From an uncultured Nitrosopumilaceae archaeon (GTDB taxonomy: Archaea; Thermoproteota; Nitrososphaeria; Nitrososphaerales; Nitrosopumilaceae): a stretch of 42,440 bases of DNA. Each line of letters starts with the position of its first letter. Positions within the stretch are counted from its first letter, which is position 1. The stretch spans positions 1 through 42,440 of the forward strand of contig CALCPD010000087.1 of the NCBI GenBank assembly GCA_937897875.1, given 5' to 3'. This document shows, piece by piece, positions 9,030-19,664 of the stretch. The notes under the pieces are model-generated. The model saw only the letters and a list, made by a program, of their open reading frames with translations. It ran no database searches and had not been told where the DNA came from. The position numbers were made by a program, and so were the translations under genes.

Positions 9030-11297
9030 ATGGAAATTGATACAACTCCTGAACTTGTTTCTAATGTTTATTTGAAATTAAAAGAAAATATTGCAAAGTT
9101 TAGAAATGTTGTGGATAGACCATTAACACTTACTGAAAAAATACTATCTGGTCATTTTAATGAAATTAACGAAAAAAATTTTTCAGGTGGAAAAGACTAT
9201 GTTTTCCTTAAACCTGATCGAGTTGCATTACAAGATGTAACTGGACAAATGGTTATGCTTCAATTTATGCAAGCCGAATTAAATCAAACATCCCTACCAA
9301 CAACTGTTCATTGTGATCATCTAATCCGTGCTGAAGTACAGGGTGATGTTGACATGAAAGTTTCATTAGATGAAAATAGTGAAGTTTTTAAATTTCTACA
9401 ATCAGCATGTGCAAAATATGGTTGTGGATTTTGGAAACCAGGTGCAGGAATTATTCATCAAGTAGTTCTTGAAAATTATGCATTTCCTGGTGGATTAATG
9501 ATTGGAACTGATTCACATACTCCAAACGCAGGTGGTCTTGGAATGATTGCCATTGGTGTTGGAGGTTTAGATGCTGCAGAAACTATGGCTGGTATGCCAT
9601 GGGAATTACTTTATCCAAAAAGAGTTGGTGTAAAATTAACTGGTAAATTAGATGGATGGACTGCACCTAAAGATATTATTTTAAAAGTTGCTGAAGAACT
9701 AACTGTTTCTGGTGGAACTAATGCTATTGTAGAATATTTTGGTCCTGGTACCAAATCCATTAGTTGCACTGGAAAAGCTACCATCACAAATATGGGCGCT
9801 GAAATTGGTGCAACCTGTTCTATATTTCCTTATGATGAAAGAATGGAAACTTATCTCAAGTATACTAATAGAAAAGAAATTGCAGAGCTTGCAAACCAAA
9901 ATAAAGAATTACTAGTTGCAGATCCTGAAGTTGAATCAAATCCTGAAAAATTCTTTGATAAAATAATTGAAATTAATTTGTCTACTTTAGAACCTCATAT
10001 TGTTGGACCTCATACACCCGATTTGGCAAGATCAATTTCTGAACTTGCAGATGATGTAACATCTAATGATTATGTGGATCCAATTTCTGTTGCATTAATT
10101 GGTAGTTGCACTAATTCATCTTATGAAGACATGTCTAGAGCAGCTAGCTTAGCTGAACAAGCTAAATCTAAAGGAATCAAATCAAAAATTCCACTACTTG
10201 TAACTCCTGGTTCTGAACAAATTAGAGGTACAATTGAGAGAGATGGTCAAATGGACTCTCTAAAAGAAATTGGTGCAACTGTATTGGCAAATGCATGCGG
10301 ACCATGTATTGGACAATGGAATAGACCGGAATTAGAAAAAAATGAAAAAAATTCTATTGTAACAACCTTTAACAGAAATTTTCCAGGACGAAATGATGGT
10401 CAAAGAACAACTCTTAATTTTATAGGAAGTCCTGAAATGATTATTGCATTAGCATTGGGTGGAAAATTATCTTTTAATCCCATGAAAGATGATCTTATTG
10501 CTGCAGATGGAACTAAATTCAAATTACAACCGCCATCAATTGCACCTGAAGTCCCTAAAGAAGGATTTAAGATACCTGATGGAATTTTTGTTGCTCCTCC
10601 TCCTGATTCTACTAATATTGAAGTTGTAATTGATTCTAACAGTAAACGTCTTCAACGTTTAGAACCTTTTACTAAATGGAATGGTGATGACTTTGTTGAA
10701 CTACCAATAATGGTTAAAGCAAAAGGAAAATGTACCACTGATCATATTTCTCCTGCTGGTGCATGGTTGTCTCTTAGAGGTCACTTGGATAATCTTAGTG
10801 ATAATATGTTGTTGGGAGCTGTAAATGCTTTTAATGATCAAGTTGGAAATGGGAAAAATATTTTAAATAATGAGATTGAACCTTTTTCAAAAATTGCTAG
10901 ACAGTATAAGCAACAAGGATTGAATTGGATAATTATTGGAGATAATAATTATGGTGAAGGTAGCAGTAGAGAACATGCTGCTATGACTCCTCGATATTTG
11001 GGATGTGTTGCAGTGATTACAAAAAGTTTAGCCAGAATACATGAAACAAATTTGAAGAAACAAGGTGTTTTAGCATTAACTTTCCATGAACCAAATGATT
11101 ATGAAAAAATCCTTGAAGATGATAAAATCAGTTTAATTAATTTAGATGATTTAGAACCTCAAAAACAAGTTACTTGTATCATTACTCATAATGATGGAAA
11201 TAAAGAAGAAATTCTATTAAATCATTCTTATAATGAATCTCAAATTCAATGGTTCAAACATGGTTCTGCATTAAATGTACTAAGAAATAAAAAATAA
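9030..11297 (+). CDS. acn: Aconitate hydratase (mitochondrial-type)
   Basis: LIGSCTNSSYEDMSRA, CGPCIGQW, GDNNYGEGSSREHAA; overall resembles mitochondrial aconitase. Confidence 0.93.
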   Translation: MEIDTTPELVSNVYLKLKENIAKFRNVVDRPLTLTEKILSGHFNEINEKNFSGGKDYVFLKPDRVALQDVTGQMVMLQFMQAELNQTSLPTTVHCDHLIRAEVQGDVDMKVSLDENSEVFKFLQSACAKYGCGFWKPGAGIIHQVVLENYAFPGGLMIGTDSHTPNAGGLGMIAIGVGGLDAAETMAGMPWELLYPKRVGVKLTGKLDGWTAPKDIILKVAEELTVSGGTNAIVEYFGPGTKSISCTGKATITNMGAEIGATCSIFPYDERMETYLKYTNRKEIAELANQNKELLVADPEVESNPEKFFDKIIEINLSTLEPHIVGPHTPDLARSISELADDVTSNDYVDPISVALIGSCTNSSYEDMSRAASLAEQAKSKGIKSKIPLLVTPGSEQIRGTIERDGQMDSLKEIGATVLANACGPCIGQWNRPELEKNEKNSIVTTFNRNFPGRNDGQRTTLNFIGSPEMIIALALGGKLSFNPMKDDLIAADGTKFKLQPPSIAPEVPKEGFKIPDGIFVAPPPDSTNIEVVIDSNSKRLQRLEPFTKWNGDDFVELPIMVKAKGKCTTDHISPAGAWLSLRGHLDNLSDNMLLGAVNAFNDQVGNGKNILNNEIEPFSKIARQYKQQGLNWIIIGDNNYGEGSSREHAAMTPRYLGCVAVITKSLARIHETNLKKQGVLALTFHEPNDYEKILEDDKISLINLDDLEPQKQVTCIITHNDGNKEEILLNHSYNESQIQWFKHGSALNVLRNKK

Positions 11298-11306
11298 TAT
11301 AAAAAA

Positions 11307-11380
11307 TGGGCCCGATCGGATTTGAACCGACGATCGATGGTTTTGGAGACCATCGCCCTACCAGGCTAGGCTACGAACCC
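11307..11380 (-). tRNA. tRNA-Trp (CCA)
   Basis: Reverse complement GGGTTCG...ATGGT-CTCCAAA-ACCAT...GGTTCAAATCC...CGGGCCC-A; 7-bp acceptor, anticodon CCA. Confidence 0.93.
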
Positions 11381-11468
11381 ACATGAATCAAAATTATTTG
11401 CTTGAATTTTAACTTACTTTAACCAAGATTTATTTGCAATAATCACTAATCTTCTATTGTAAAGCGAT

Positions 11469-12002
11469 ATGGCCAAACCAATCTACTTTCTATTAGGAGC
11501 AATTCCTGTAATTGCTGCATTATTACTTGCAGTTCCATTAATAACAAAAAATGAAATTCCAACATCTGCAGCAAATTCTTTTGATAAACTTGAAATTGAA
11601 TATACTAAACATCAATTAAAAAAAATATCTAATGGAATTGCTGAGAGAACTGGTTCACAAAAAACTGAAATTCTTTTAATCGAAAATGATGGAGAAATAA
11701 AATATACTTTAACTGAAAAAGGATATCCTCAACCTGATATCAAATCAAAAATTAATGAAAAAAAATTAAATAAAATTAAAGCTTTGATAAAGGAAACTGG
11801 TTTTATTGCTATAGAGCCTAATTCAATTTCTGTTTTAGAAAATGTAACTGATTACCAAAAATCTTCAGTTAAAATTACACTCAATGGACGTGTTAATCAA
11901 ATTCATTGGCCAGAATCTTCTGCAACCTCTGATTTTATTCCACCCATAATCACCATGGTTGAATCTGAATTGGATAAAATAATGTCTGAAATTAGTGAAT
12001 AG
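11469..12002 (+). CDS. Hypothetical protein with N-terminal membrane anchor
   Basis: N-terminal helix IYFLLGAIPVIAALLLAVPLI, extracellular-like remainder. Confidence 0.65.
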   Translation: MAKPIYFLLGAIPVIAALLLAVPLITKNEIPTSAANSFDKLEIEYTKHQLKKISNGIAERTGSQKTEILLIENDGEIKYTLTEKGYPQPDIKSKINEKKLNKIKALIKETGFIAIEPNSISVLENVTDYQKSSVKITLNGRVNQIHWPESSATSDFIPPIITMVESELDKIMSEISE

Positions 12003-12032
12003 GTACAAATAGGCTTGGGGAAAAATTAGAGT

Positions 12033-13001
12033 ATGTTACCTCTATCTGGTGAACGTGTTAATGCTAAAGGAATTATTTCTGAAAAATTAGACTCCCTTGA
12101 CACTATACGTGGTTCCAGTACCTTAAAGCGTGGTTTTGCTCATATGCAAAAGAATGGTGTTGTAATGGATGTTACAAATGTTGAACAAGCATTAATTGCT
12201 CAAGAAGCTGGTGCTGTTTCTGTAATGGTTTTAGATAAACTTCCATCTGAAGTTAGAAAAGCTGGTGGTGTTGCACGAACTGCAAGCATAAAAATTATTG
12301 AAGAAATTATGGACTCTGTTACTATACCTGTAATGGCTAAATGTAGAATTGGACATGTGAGTGAAGCATTAGTTTTACAAGAAACTGATGTTGACATGAT
12401 AGATGAATCTGAAGTTTTAACTCCTGCTGATGAGTTACGTCATATTTGGAAATGGGATCTTACAACACCTGTTGTTAATGGTGCAAGATCTTTGGCTGAA
12501 GCTTTGAGACGAATTGAAGAGGGTGCATCTATGATCAGAACAAAAGGTGAACCTGGAACTGGAAATGTTGCAGAAGCTATTACGCATATCAAAAAAGTTA
12601 ATGACGAATTAAGAACAATTAAATCAATTTATGATTCTGGTGACAATCAAGATTTAGTACGTATGGCAAGAGAATTCAAAGTATCATACGATATTGTAGA
12701 GCAAACTGCAAAACTTGGCAGATTACCTGTTGTAAATTTTGCAGCTGGTGGAATTGCAACACCAGCAGATGCAGCATATTTGATGTCACTTGGATGTGAT
12801 GGTATCTTTGTTGGGTCTGGAATTTTTAGTGCAGATGATGCACAACAAAGAGCTAATGCAATTGTTTTGGCCACTACTTTTTGGAATGAATCTGATAAAG
12901 TTAAAGAGGCACAAAAAATGATTGATGAAAGACAATCCATTCATGGTTTAGATGTTAAAACATTAGAGTTGCGTATGCAAGATCGTGGAGGTTCAGCATG
13001 A
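12033..13001 (+). CDS. pdxS: Pyridoxal 5'-phosphate synthase lyase subunit PdxS
   Basis: [43 protein letters not shown]...ARMARKCRIGH-type core; [27 protein letters not shown]. Confidence 0.97.
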   Translation: MLPLSGERVNAKGIISEKLDSLDTIRGSSTLKRGFAHMQKNGVVMDVTNVEQALIAQEAGAVSVMVLDKLPSEVRKAGGVARTASIKIIEEIMDSVTIPVMAKCRIGHVSEALVLQETDVDMIDESEVLTPADELRHIWKWDLTTPVVNGARSLAEALRRIEEGASMIRTKGEPGTGNVAEAITHIKKVNDELRTIKSIYDSGDNQDLVRMAREFKVSYDIVEQTAKLGRLPVVNFAAGGIATPADAAYLMSLGCDGIFVGSGIFSADDAQQRANAIVLATTFWNESDKVKEAQKMIDERQSIHGLDVKTLELRMQDRGGSA

Positions 13002-13615
13002 GTCTTAATTTTGGAGTTTTATCAATACAAGGTGATGTCCTTGAAAATATTTTATCTGTAAAAGCTGCAATTGATGCATTAGACATTGATGGAACTGTTA
13101 CTAGTGTTAAAACCCCTGATGAAATTTCTAAAGTGGATGGTCTTGTAATCCCTGGCGGTGAAAGTACTACTATTGGACAACTATCTGTAGCTAATGGTTC
13201 ATTAAAGATTTTGAAAGAAAAAATTGAACAAGGAATGCCTGTTTTGGGAATTTGTGCAGGAATGATAATGTTATCTAAAACCGCACAAGATAAAGTAGTA
13301 GGAAAAATTGATCAACCTCTTTTAGATATCCTTGATATAAAATTAGAAAGAAATTCTTTTGGACGTCAACGGGAATCATTTGAATCTGATATTTCTTTAA
13401 ACTCTATTGGTATTCCTACATTTAATGGAGTTTTCATTAGAGCTCCATCAATTTCAGATGTAGGTTCTGATGTAGAAGTTTTATCAAAGTTTAATGAAAA
13501 AATTATTGCTGTTAAAAAAAATAATGTAATTGGAGTTGCTTTTCATCCAGAACTAACTAGCGATATTTCACTTCACAAATATTTTGTTAATCTTACAAAT
13601 ACTCTAAAAAATTAA
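12998..13615 (+). CDS. pdxT: Pyridoxal 5'-phosphate synthase glutaminase subunit PdxT
   Basis: [37 protein letters not shown]; 4-nt overlap with pdxS. Confidence 0.97.
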   Translation: MSLNFGVLSIQGDVLENILSVKAAIDALDIDGTVTSVKTPDEISKVDGLVIPGGESTTIGQLSVANGSLKILKEKIEQGMPVLGICAGMIMLSKTAQDKVVGKIDQPLLDILDIKLERNSFGRQRESFESDISLNSIGIPTFNGVFIRAPSISDVGSDVEVLSKFNEKIIAVKKNNVIGVAFHPELTSDISLHKYFVNLTNTLKN

Positions 13616-13711
13616 AATTCCATTATTACAAAATTTTATTTCATTAATGACTAATTGGCACTAGATTGTTAGTTTGTTACTAATTAAATATCATGAAACC
13701 TAAATTTTTAC

Positions 13712-14080
13712 ATGACAGAACAAACTACAACAGGCTCTATAGCACCATATTTTGAGCAGTTCTTTGAACAAATCAAAAATGTTCATCCAAAAATTGACAC
13801 TGAACTCTTAATTCGAGTTATGTTGTTTGAGATAAATTTGAAAAAATATGTTGGTCCAGATATACCTCATGTTCATCTTGATGTATCATATGAAAAAGGT
13901 GTAGACCTTCACATAAAACAAGAGGAAGCTAGAGATAAATTCCCAATAGAAATTTCTACAAACAAGTGGGGAGATGGAGTTATCTTTTCAGGTTTGATGG
14001 GAATAAGACATATTGAAAAAGTGTGTGCAGATCCACAAATTGTTAAAGTAACTGGTAATGCAACCCCAAGACATAACTAA
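13712..14080 (+). CDS. Conserved hypothetical protein
   Basis: 122-aa ORF; no recognised domain. Confidence 0.65.
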   Translation: MTEQTTTGSIAPYFEQFFEQIKNVHPKIDTELLIRVMLFEINLKKYVGPDIPHVHLDVSYEKGVDLHIKQEEARDKFPIEISTNKWGDGVIFSGLMGIRHIEKVCADPQIVKVTGNATPRHN

Positions 14081-14127
14081 TTTTTATTTTTATAATTATT
14101 AAAATAAAATTTTTTTATTTAAAATTA

Positions 14128-14691
14128 TTATTTAGAAAAATTAATGTCAATACGCATTACATCATTAATAATTTTTATAACTTTTTCAATTATTTTTGAA
14201 TCCGTTGTAAAGAACCCTCTAAATTTGTCATTACCCAGGTCTTCTGCAACTAAACCGAATGGTCCGTTCTCTCCTTTTGTAACTACAATCCACATTTTTT
14301 CAATGTTAGTATCTAGACAACTTAGAATTTCTGCTGTAGCTGGAACTGAGTCTGGTGGAATCAAAAATGGGTCGTCAAAACCTCCTATTACCCATGCATG
14401 AGGGATTTTTTTCAAAATTTCTGTATATCGTTTTTGCACATATTTGTATAATGCTTCAGTTTCAAATGTAGCTAGTAGTGGAACATAATTTTTTACTGCA
14501 TATGCTTCAATATCCATACTTAATTTGTAAAGATCCTCTCTTTTAGCCTCAAAATTAACAAATTCAGCCTTTGTAAAGTCTTCTAATGTTGATAATCCTG
14601 AATTGTTTGTTACATCCTTTAGTTCATCCTTTGGTAATTCTGGACATTGAATTTTTAATTCTTCTATGAAACTTTCATATTCGGTAGTCAA
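14128..14691 (-). CDS. Conserved hypothetical protein
   Basis: 187-aa ORF, coding-like; no recognised domain. Confidence 0.65.
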   Translation of the reverse strand: MTTEYESFIEELKIQCPELPKDELKDVTNNSGLSTLEDFTKAEFVNFEAKREDLYKLSMDIEAYAVKNYVPLLATFETEALYKYVQKRYTEILKKIPHAWVIGGFDDPFLIPPDSVPATAEILSCLDTNIEKMWIVVTKGENGPFGLVAEDLGNDKFRGFFTTDSKIIEKVIKIINDVMRIDINFSK

Positions 14692-14767
14692 TGTTAAAAA
14701 AATCTTTTTCAGCTATTATAATATTAATCTCATAATTTTCTAGTGCCAATTTAACTTACAATAATAT

Positions 14768-17086
14768 TTAATCCAATAAATTATGCATTGATTTCAAATC
14801 TTTTTTAAATGGTTCTAGTATTTTTGGAATTTCAATTTTTATTGAATCTTTTAATGACAAGTTTTGAGATTTTTTTTCATTCCAAACTTTGGAATTGAAT
14901 TCTGATATTTCTTTAGTGATATCTGTTTGTTCTTCTATATTTTCAACACTGACTTGTTTTTGTTGATGTATGCTTTCATTTGAATACAGTATTTTCCAAA
15001 GATGTTCTGTAATGAATGGTGTTATTGGAGCTAATAATTTTAAAATTGTTGCCAATGTTTTATGAAGTGTAAATATTGCACCATCCCTTTCTTCATCTGA
15101 GAAATCAATACCGTATGCTCTTGCTTTAACCATTTCAATATAATGTGCGGCAAATACATTCCATGTAAATTCCCTTATTGCAATTGCAGGAATAAAGAAA
15201 TTATATTCTTCATAACCTTTTTTGCATTCTTTTACTAATTTATCTAATTCTGATAAAATCCATTTATCTGAAGCATTTGGAATTCCTGAATCAATTACTG
15301 GAAAACTTGATAAAAATCTGGACACATTCCATAATTTACTTAAAAATTTCTTTGTTGATTCAATTTTTTGTTCATTACATCTAAAGTCATATCCGTGATT
15401 AATCTCACTTGCACTCCAAAATCTAAAAGTATCTGCGCCTAATTTTTCAATTACTGGTAATGGATCTATTGCATTTCCTTTACTTTTACTCATTTTCATT
15501 CCTTTTTCATCTAAACCATATCCCATGACCCAAGCTTCAGACCATGGTTTTTCCCCAGTTAATTCATCACATCTCAATAATGTGTAATACAACCATGTTC
15601 TCACAATATCCTTTGCTTGCGGTCTTATAGATACAGGATATACTTTCTTGAAGAATTCATCATCTCTGTTAAATTTACTAATGAATAATGGGGATACACT
15701 AGAATCCATCCATGTGTCAAACGTTCTTTCTTCACCAATAAACTCTGTAGATTTACATTTTGTACAATTAGTAATTGGACATTTTTCATTCCATGGTCTA
15801 TAATATTTTCCTGGTTCTGGAACGTGTGGTTCTGAACAATTTTTACAATACCAAATTGGGATTTCAGTACCATAAAATCTTCTTCTTGAAATTGGCCAAT
15901 CAATATTGATGGATTCCAACCAATTCATCAAAATTTGCTTATGCATGGTAGGATGAAATGTAATTTCTTTTCCAACTTCCTTCATTTTTCCAATTTTTTC
16001 TTTTTGTTTAAGATAATATTCTTCCATAGGAATAATTTCAATTGGAATTTTACTTCTTTCTGAAATTGGAGTTCTGTGAACAATATCTTCAATTTTTTCA
16101 ACAAATCCAGCAGTTTCTAAATCTTCAATAATTTTTGTTCTTGCTTGTTTTGGTTTTAATCCTGCATATTCCCCTGCAACATCAGTCATTCTTCCGTCTA
16201 ATCCAATTGCAACTATTTCTTCTAATTGTAATTCTCTAAATAACGCAACATCATTTTGATCACCATAACTACAAACCATTACTGCTCCTGAACCAAATTC
16301 TTCTTTGGCTGAGTGATGTGTTCTTAACTCTACTTCTGAATTTGTTATGGGGACAATTATTTTTTTACCAATATACTTTGAATACCTTTCATCTTCAGGA
16401 TTTACAATGATTGTTTTACATGCACAAAGTAATTCTGGTCGTGTACTTGCAATAATTATCTCTTGATCTGTATCTTTAATTTTAAATTTCATGTAAACAA
16501 GTTTTGTTTGTAAATCATCATAAATTATTTCAGCATCTGCAATAGTAGTTCCTGAAACCCAATCATAATTATTGGGTCTATTTGCAAGATAGACTTCTCC
16601 TTTTTTCCATAATTTAATGAATGTTGATTGTGTTAATGTTCTGTATTCTTCTGAATCTGTTCTATAGTAATTTGCAAAATCTCCACTAATTCCTAAATTT
16701 TTCATAATTAGTATCATCTCTGCTTCCAAATCGTCTAATGCATCTCTGCATAAGTTTAGAAATTCTCCTCGTTCTGTTTCTCTCATTCTAATTTTATGTT
16801 TTTTTTCAGTATAGAGTTCAACTGGTAATCCATTTCTATCAATTCCAATTGGAAAATACACATTTTTTCCAGCCATTCTTGCAGTACGTGCTATCATATC
16901 TATTTGTGAGTAGTGAGCTGCAGCACCAATATGCCATGGCCTACCTGATGGATATGGTGGTGGAGTATCTATTGTGAAATTATTTTCTTCAGGTGTAAAC
17001 TCATAAATTTTATTTTCTTCCCATTGTTTGAGAATATTCTTTTCTAGTTCTGGATTCCATGCTTTTTCTGATATTTTAGGTTCCAT
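14768..17086 (-). CDS. valS: Valine--tRNA ligase
   Basis: PPPYPSGRPWHIGAAAHYSQIDMIAR (HIGH-like) and KMSKSKGNAIDPL; 772 aa. Confidence 0.93.
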   Translation of the reverse strand: MEPKISEKAWNPELEKNILKQWEENKIYEFTPEENNFTIDTPPPYPSGRPWHIGAAAHYSQIDMIARTARMAGKNVYFPIGIDRNGLPVELYTEKKHKIRMRETERGEFLNLCRDALDDLEAEMILIMKNLGISGDFANYYRTDSEEYRTLTQSTFIKLWKKGEVYLANRPNNYDWVSGTTIADAEIIYDDLQTKLVYMKFKIKDTDQEIIIASTRPELLCACKTIIVNPEDERYSKYIGKKIIVPITNSEVELRTHHSAKEEFGSGAVMVCSYGDQNDVALFRELQLEEIVAIGLDGRMTDVAGEYAGLKPKQARTKIIEDLETAGFVEKIEDIVHRTPISERSKIPIEIIPMEEYYLKQKEKIGKMKEVGKEITFHPTMHKQILMNWLESINIDWPISRRRFYGTEIPIWYCKNCSEPHVPEPGKYYRPWNEKCPITNCTKCKSTEFIGEERTFDTWMDSSVSPLFISKFNRDDEFFKKVYPVSIRPQAKDIVRTWLYYTLLRCDELTGEKPWSEAWVMGYGLDEKGMKMSKSKGNAIDPLPVIEKLGADTFRFWSASEINHGYDFRCNEQKIESTKKFLSKLWNVSRFLSSFPVIDSGIPNASDKWILSELDKLVKECKKGYEEYNFFIPAIAIREFTWNVFAAHYIEMVKARAYGIDFSDEERDGAIFTLHKTLATILKLLAPITPFITEHLWKILYSNESIHQQKQVSVENIEEQTDITKEISEFNSKVWNEKKSQNLSLKDSIKIEIPKILEPFKKDLKSMHNLLD

Positions 17087-17089
17087 TTT

Positions 17090-17905
17090 TTACCTTTCAA
17101 TATTGGAAATTATGTGAGAACCTTTGTTGTATCCTTCATAAATGTAAACTCCTACTGCTTCAACATTTTCAGGCATTTTAGGAGCTAATAATTTAATAAT
17201 TTCACTTGAAAGATTTTCAACTGTAGCTTCACCTTCTAAGAGATATGTTGTATGTTTTGGAACTTGTAAATCAAACATTCCTTTTGGTCCATCAAAGCTA
17301 ATTTGATAATGAGTCTCATCTTCTTTTTTTAGATATTTCCTATTGATGAAAAATTTGTGATCAAATTCATTGATAACTTCCTTGATGATTTTTTTAGCTA
17401 TTCCAAAATCAACTAATAAATTATTTTTCATTTGACCAACAAGTTCTACCATTACAGATGAAGTGTGTCCGTGTAGGATTGAACATTTTTCAACTAATGG
17501 AAGTATATGTGCATAATCAAATGAAAATGATGCATCTTCTAAAAATATTGAACCTGTTTGTGGTGTTTTATCATAATATACTATATCTTGCAATTCTTTA
17601 ATTTGTGCAACATATTTTGCATGTCCAATTGCCATTATTTTTTCTTCAGGAAAATCTTCTTTGATTTGTTTGTATTTTTCAATATCTGCATCATTGTCTA
17701 TTACTTCGATAAATCCTTTAGCAGTTTTAAAATCAATTTTTACTTTTTCTCCATTTTTTAGTGTCATTTCATAGCTGTATTCGTATTCATTTTCTAAAAA
17801 TGTGAGCATTTGTGCTACTGTTAATTCTGTTCTTGTTTTAAGCAAATTTCCCTTTTTATCGATGTATTTGAAATCTGAATCTAAAATTGTAGGACTTGTA
17901 GCCAT
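17090..17905 (-). CDS. 6-pyruvoyl/6-carboxy-tetrahydropterin synthase family protein with extra N-terminal domain
   Basis: C-terminal FSFDYAHILPLVEKCSILHGHTSSVMVELVG...DFGIAKKIIKEVINEFDHKFF; about 125 aa additional N-terminus. Confidence 0.85.
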   Translation of the reverse strand: MATSPTILDSDFKYIDKKGNLLKTRTELTVAQMLTFLENEYEYSYEMTLKNGEKVKIDFKTAKGFIEVIDNDADIEKYKQIKEDFPEEKIMAIGHAKYVAQIKELQDIVYYDKTPQTGSIFLEDASFSFDYAHILPLVEKCSILHGHTSSVMVELVGQMKNNLLVDFGIAKKIIKEVINEFDHKFFINRKYLKKEDETHYQISFDGPKGMFDLQVPKHTTYLLEGEATVENLSSEIIKLLAPKMPENVEAVGVYIYEGYNKGSHIISNIER

Positions 17906-17974
17906 GTGAAGTTTTTTGCCTATGGATATAATATAAATTCTGTAATGACATGCCTGAGTACTATTTTTTTATCG

Positions 17975-18253
17975 TTAAATTAAAGAATTTAAAATTCTGG
18001 CAAGATTTACATCGTTATCTGTAATGCCACCTGCATCATGAGTTGTTAATTCTACTGTGATTCTATTATACACATTAAACCATTCTGGATGATGATTCAT
18101 TTTTTCAATTTCCATAGCAGCTCTAGTCATAAAACCAAATGCTTGATTGAAATCATTAAATTGAAATTCTTTGTGTAACTTATCCTTTTTAATGCTCCAT
18201 CCTGGCAAGTTTTTTAATTTCTCTTCTATGCTTGATTCTGATAATTTCATCAT
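17975..18253 (-). CDS. 4a-hydroxytetrahydrobiopterin dehydratase (PCD/DCoH)
   Basis: [70 protein letters not shown]. Confidence 0.95.
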   Translation of the reverse strand: MMKLSESSIEEKLKNLPGWSIKKDKLHKEFQFNDFNQAFGFMTRAAMEIEKMNHHPEWFNVYNRITVELTTHDAGGITDNDVNLARILNSLI

Positions 18254-18300
18254 ATTGGTTTATTGATATTGTTGAATTAAAAGATTGATAAATTCTATTT

Positions 18301-18855
18301 TTACCAAAGATTGCCCTGCATTTCTAAAATTAATTTAATATCTTTTGAAATAGTTTCTAATGTATCTAGATCATAATTTGTATTTGTAAAATCTATCGAC
18401 ATAAAAGTTGCACCTTCGAAATTTGCATGTCTTAAATTTACTCCACTTAGATTAGTATTTCTTAAATCTGCATTTCTTAAATCTGCATAAAATAAATCTG
18501 CTCCACTGATATTTGCATTTGTAAGATCTACCCCATACAAGTCTGTATCCCAAAGTTTTGCATTTTCAAGATTTGTATTTTGTAAATTGGCTCCTCTTAG
18601 TTTTACATTAAATAATATGGTATTGCTCAAATCTGCCCCACTCAAATCTGCCCCACTCAAATCTGCATTGTGTATGTCTCTATTTTTAAGATTAACTCCT
18701 TTCAAATTAGTATTTGATAAATTCCTTCCAATTAATTCTTCATAATCAAAATTAACTTTTGATAAATTCCTTTTTTTAAAAATATCTCCAGGCTCCATTA
18801 TTTCTCCGTAAAATGTTTCATTATTATGATGTTTATGACTATTTTCCCTATCCAC
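18301..18855 (-). CDS. Pentapeptide repeat protein
   Basis: Tandem A(D/N)LXX repeats: NADLSGADLSGADLSNTILFNVKLRGANLQNTNLENAKLWDTDL... Confidence 0.93.
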   Translation of the reverse strand: MDRENSHKHHNNETFYGEIMEPGDIFKKRNLSKVNFDYEELIGRNLSNTNLKGVNLKNRDIHNADLSGADLSGADLSNTILFNVKLRGANLQNTNLENAKLWDTDLYGVDLTNANISGADLFYADLRNADLRNTNLSGVNLRHANFEGATFMSIDFTNTNYDLDTLETISKDIKLILEMQGNLW

Positions 18856-18908
18856 ACATAGTTCATGGAAATATATGTAAAATTAATTCTATGATTTAAT
18901 GTGAGTTC

Positions 18909-19664
18909 ATGGATTTAATCAACCAAACATTGCTAGAAAATATAAAAAATTCTATTTCTGATGTTGTTCCAAAAAAGAAAATAGGCATTGCTTTTTCTGG
19001 TGGTGTAGATAGTACATTAGTTTCAAAAATATGTACTGATATGGGATTTGATGTTGTTTTACTAACTATAGGTTTTTCAGAATCACATGATATTCTATTT
19101 TCTAAAGAAGTTAATGAACACTTGAATTATTCTCACTATGTTTTAGAAATTGATCCTGAAACATTTCCTGAAATTACTTCAAATATACATAAAGTAATTG
19201 ATACTGATAATTTATCTTGGAATGAAAATTGTATTGCTTTCCATTATGTTTCAAAACTTGCAAAAAGTTTGAATCTTAATGTTGTTATTACTGGTAATGG
19301 TATTGATGAATTATTTTGTGGATATAATGCATATCGTGAAGCCTTTATCGGTGGTCAAACCAAAATTAATGAAGTAATGGATTCAAAATTAGAAAATGAA
19401 TTAAAAATGATGAAATCTGTAAATGTTGTTGCTTCAGAGTTTGATGTACAAATTCTACAACCACTACTATCTGCTAAATTTATTGAATATGCCAAAACTA
19501 TTCCTATTACTGAAAAAATTCATAGTTCTGATGATCTATATCGTAAGCATATCATACGTAAATTAGCTGGTGCTGTAGGTGTTCCTGAAATTTCTTGTAG
19601 TAAAAGAAAAAAAGCATTACAATATGGTTCTAAAATTCATAAATCTTTAATGAAAACTAGATGA
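18909..19664 (+). CDS. Asparagine synthetase-like ATP-pyrophosphatase domain protein (no glutaminase domain)
   Basis: IGIAFSGGVDSTLVSKI and VITGNGIDELFCGYNAYREAF. Confidence 0.8.
   Translation: MDLINQTLLENIKNSISDVVPKKKIGIAFSGGVDSTLVSKICTDMGFDVVLLTIGFSESHDILFSKEVNEHLNYSHYVLEIDPETFPEITSNIHKVIDTDNLSWNENCIAFHYVSKLAKSLNLNVVITGNGIDELFCGYNAYREAFIGGQTKINEVMDSKLENELKMMKSVNVVASEFDVQILQPLLSAKFIEYAKTIPITEKIHSSDDLYRKHIIRKLAGAVGVPEISCSKRKKALQYGSKIHKSLMKTR

Noticed and set aside
12200-12940. Minus ORFs (65 and 97 aa) opposite pdxS
   Set aside because: Antisense to a clear PdxS gene
18600-18670. Short tandem DNA repeats resembling an array
   Set aside because: They are codon-level repeats of the pentapeptide-repeat gene, not CRISPR or regulatory repeats
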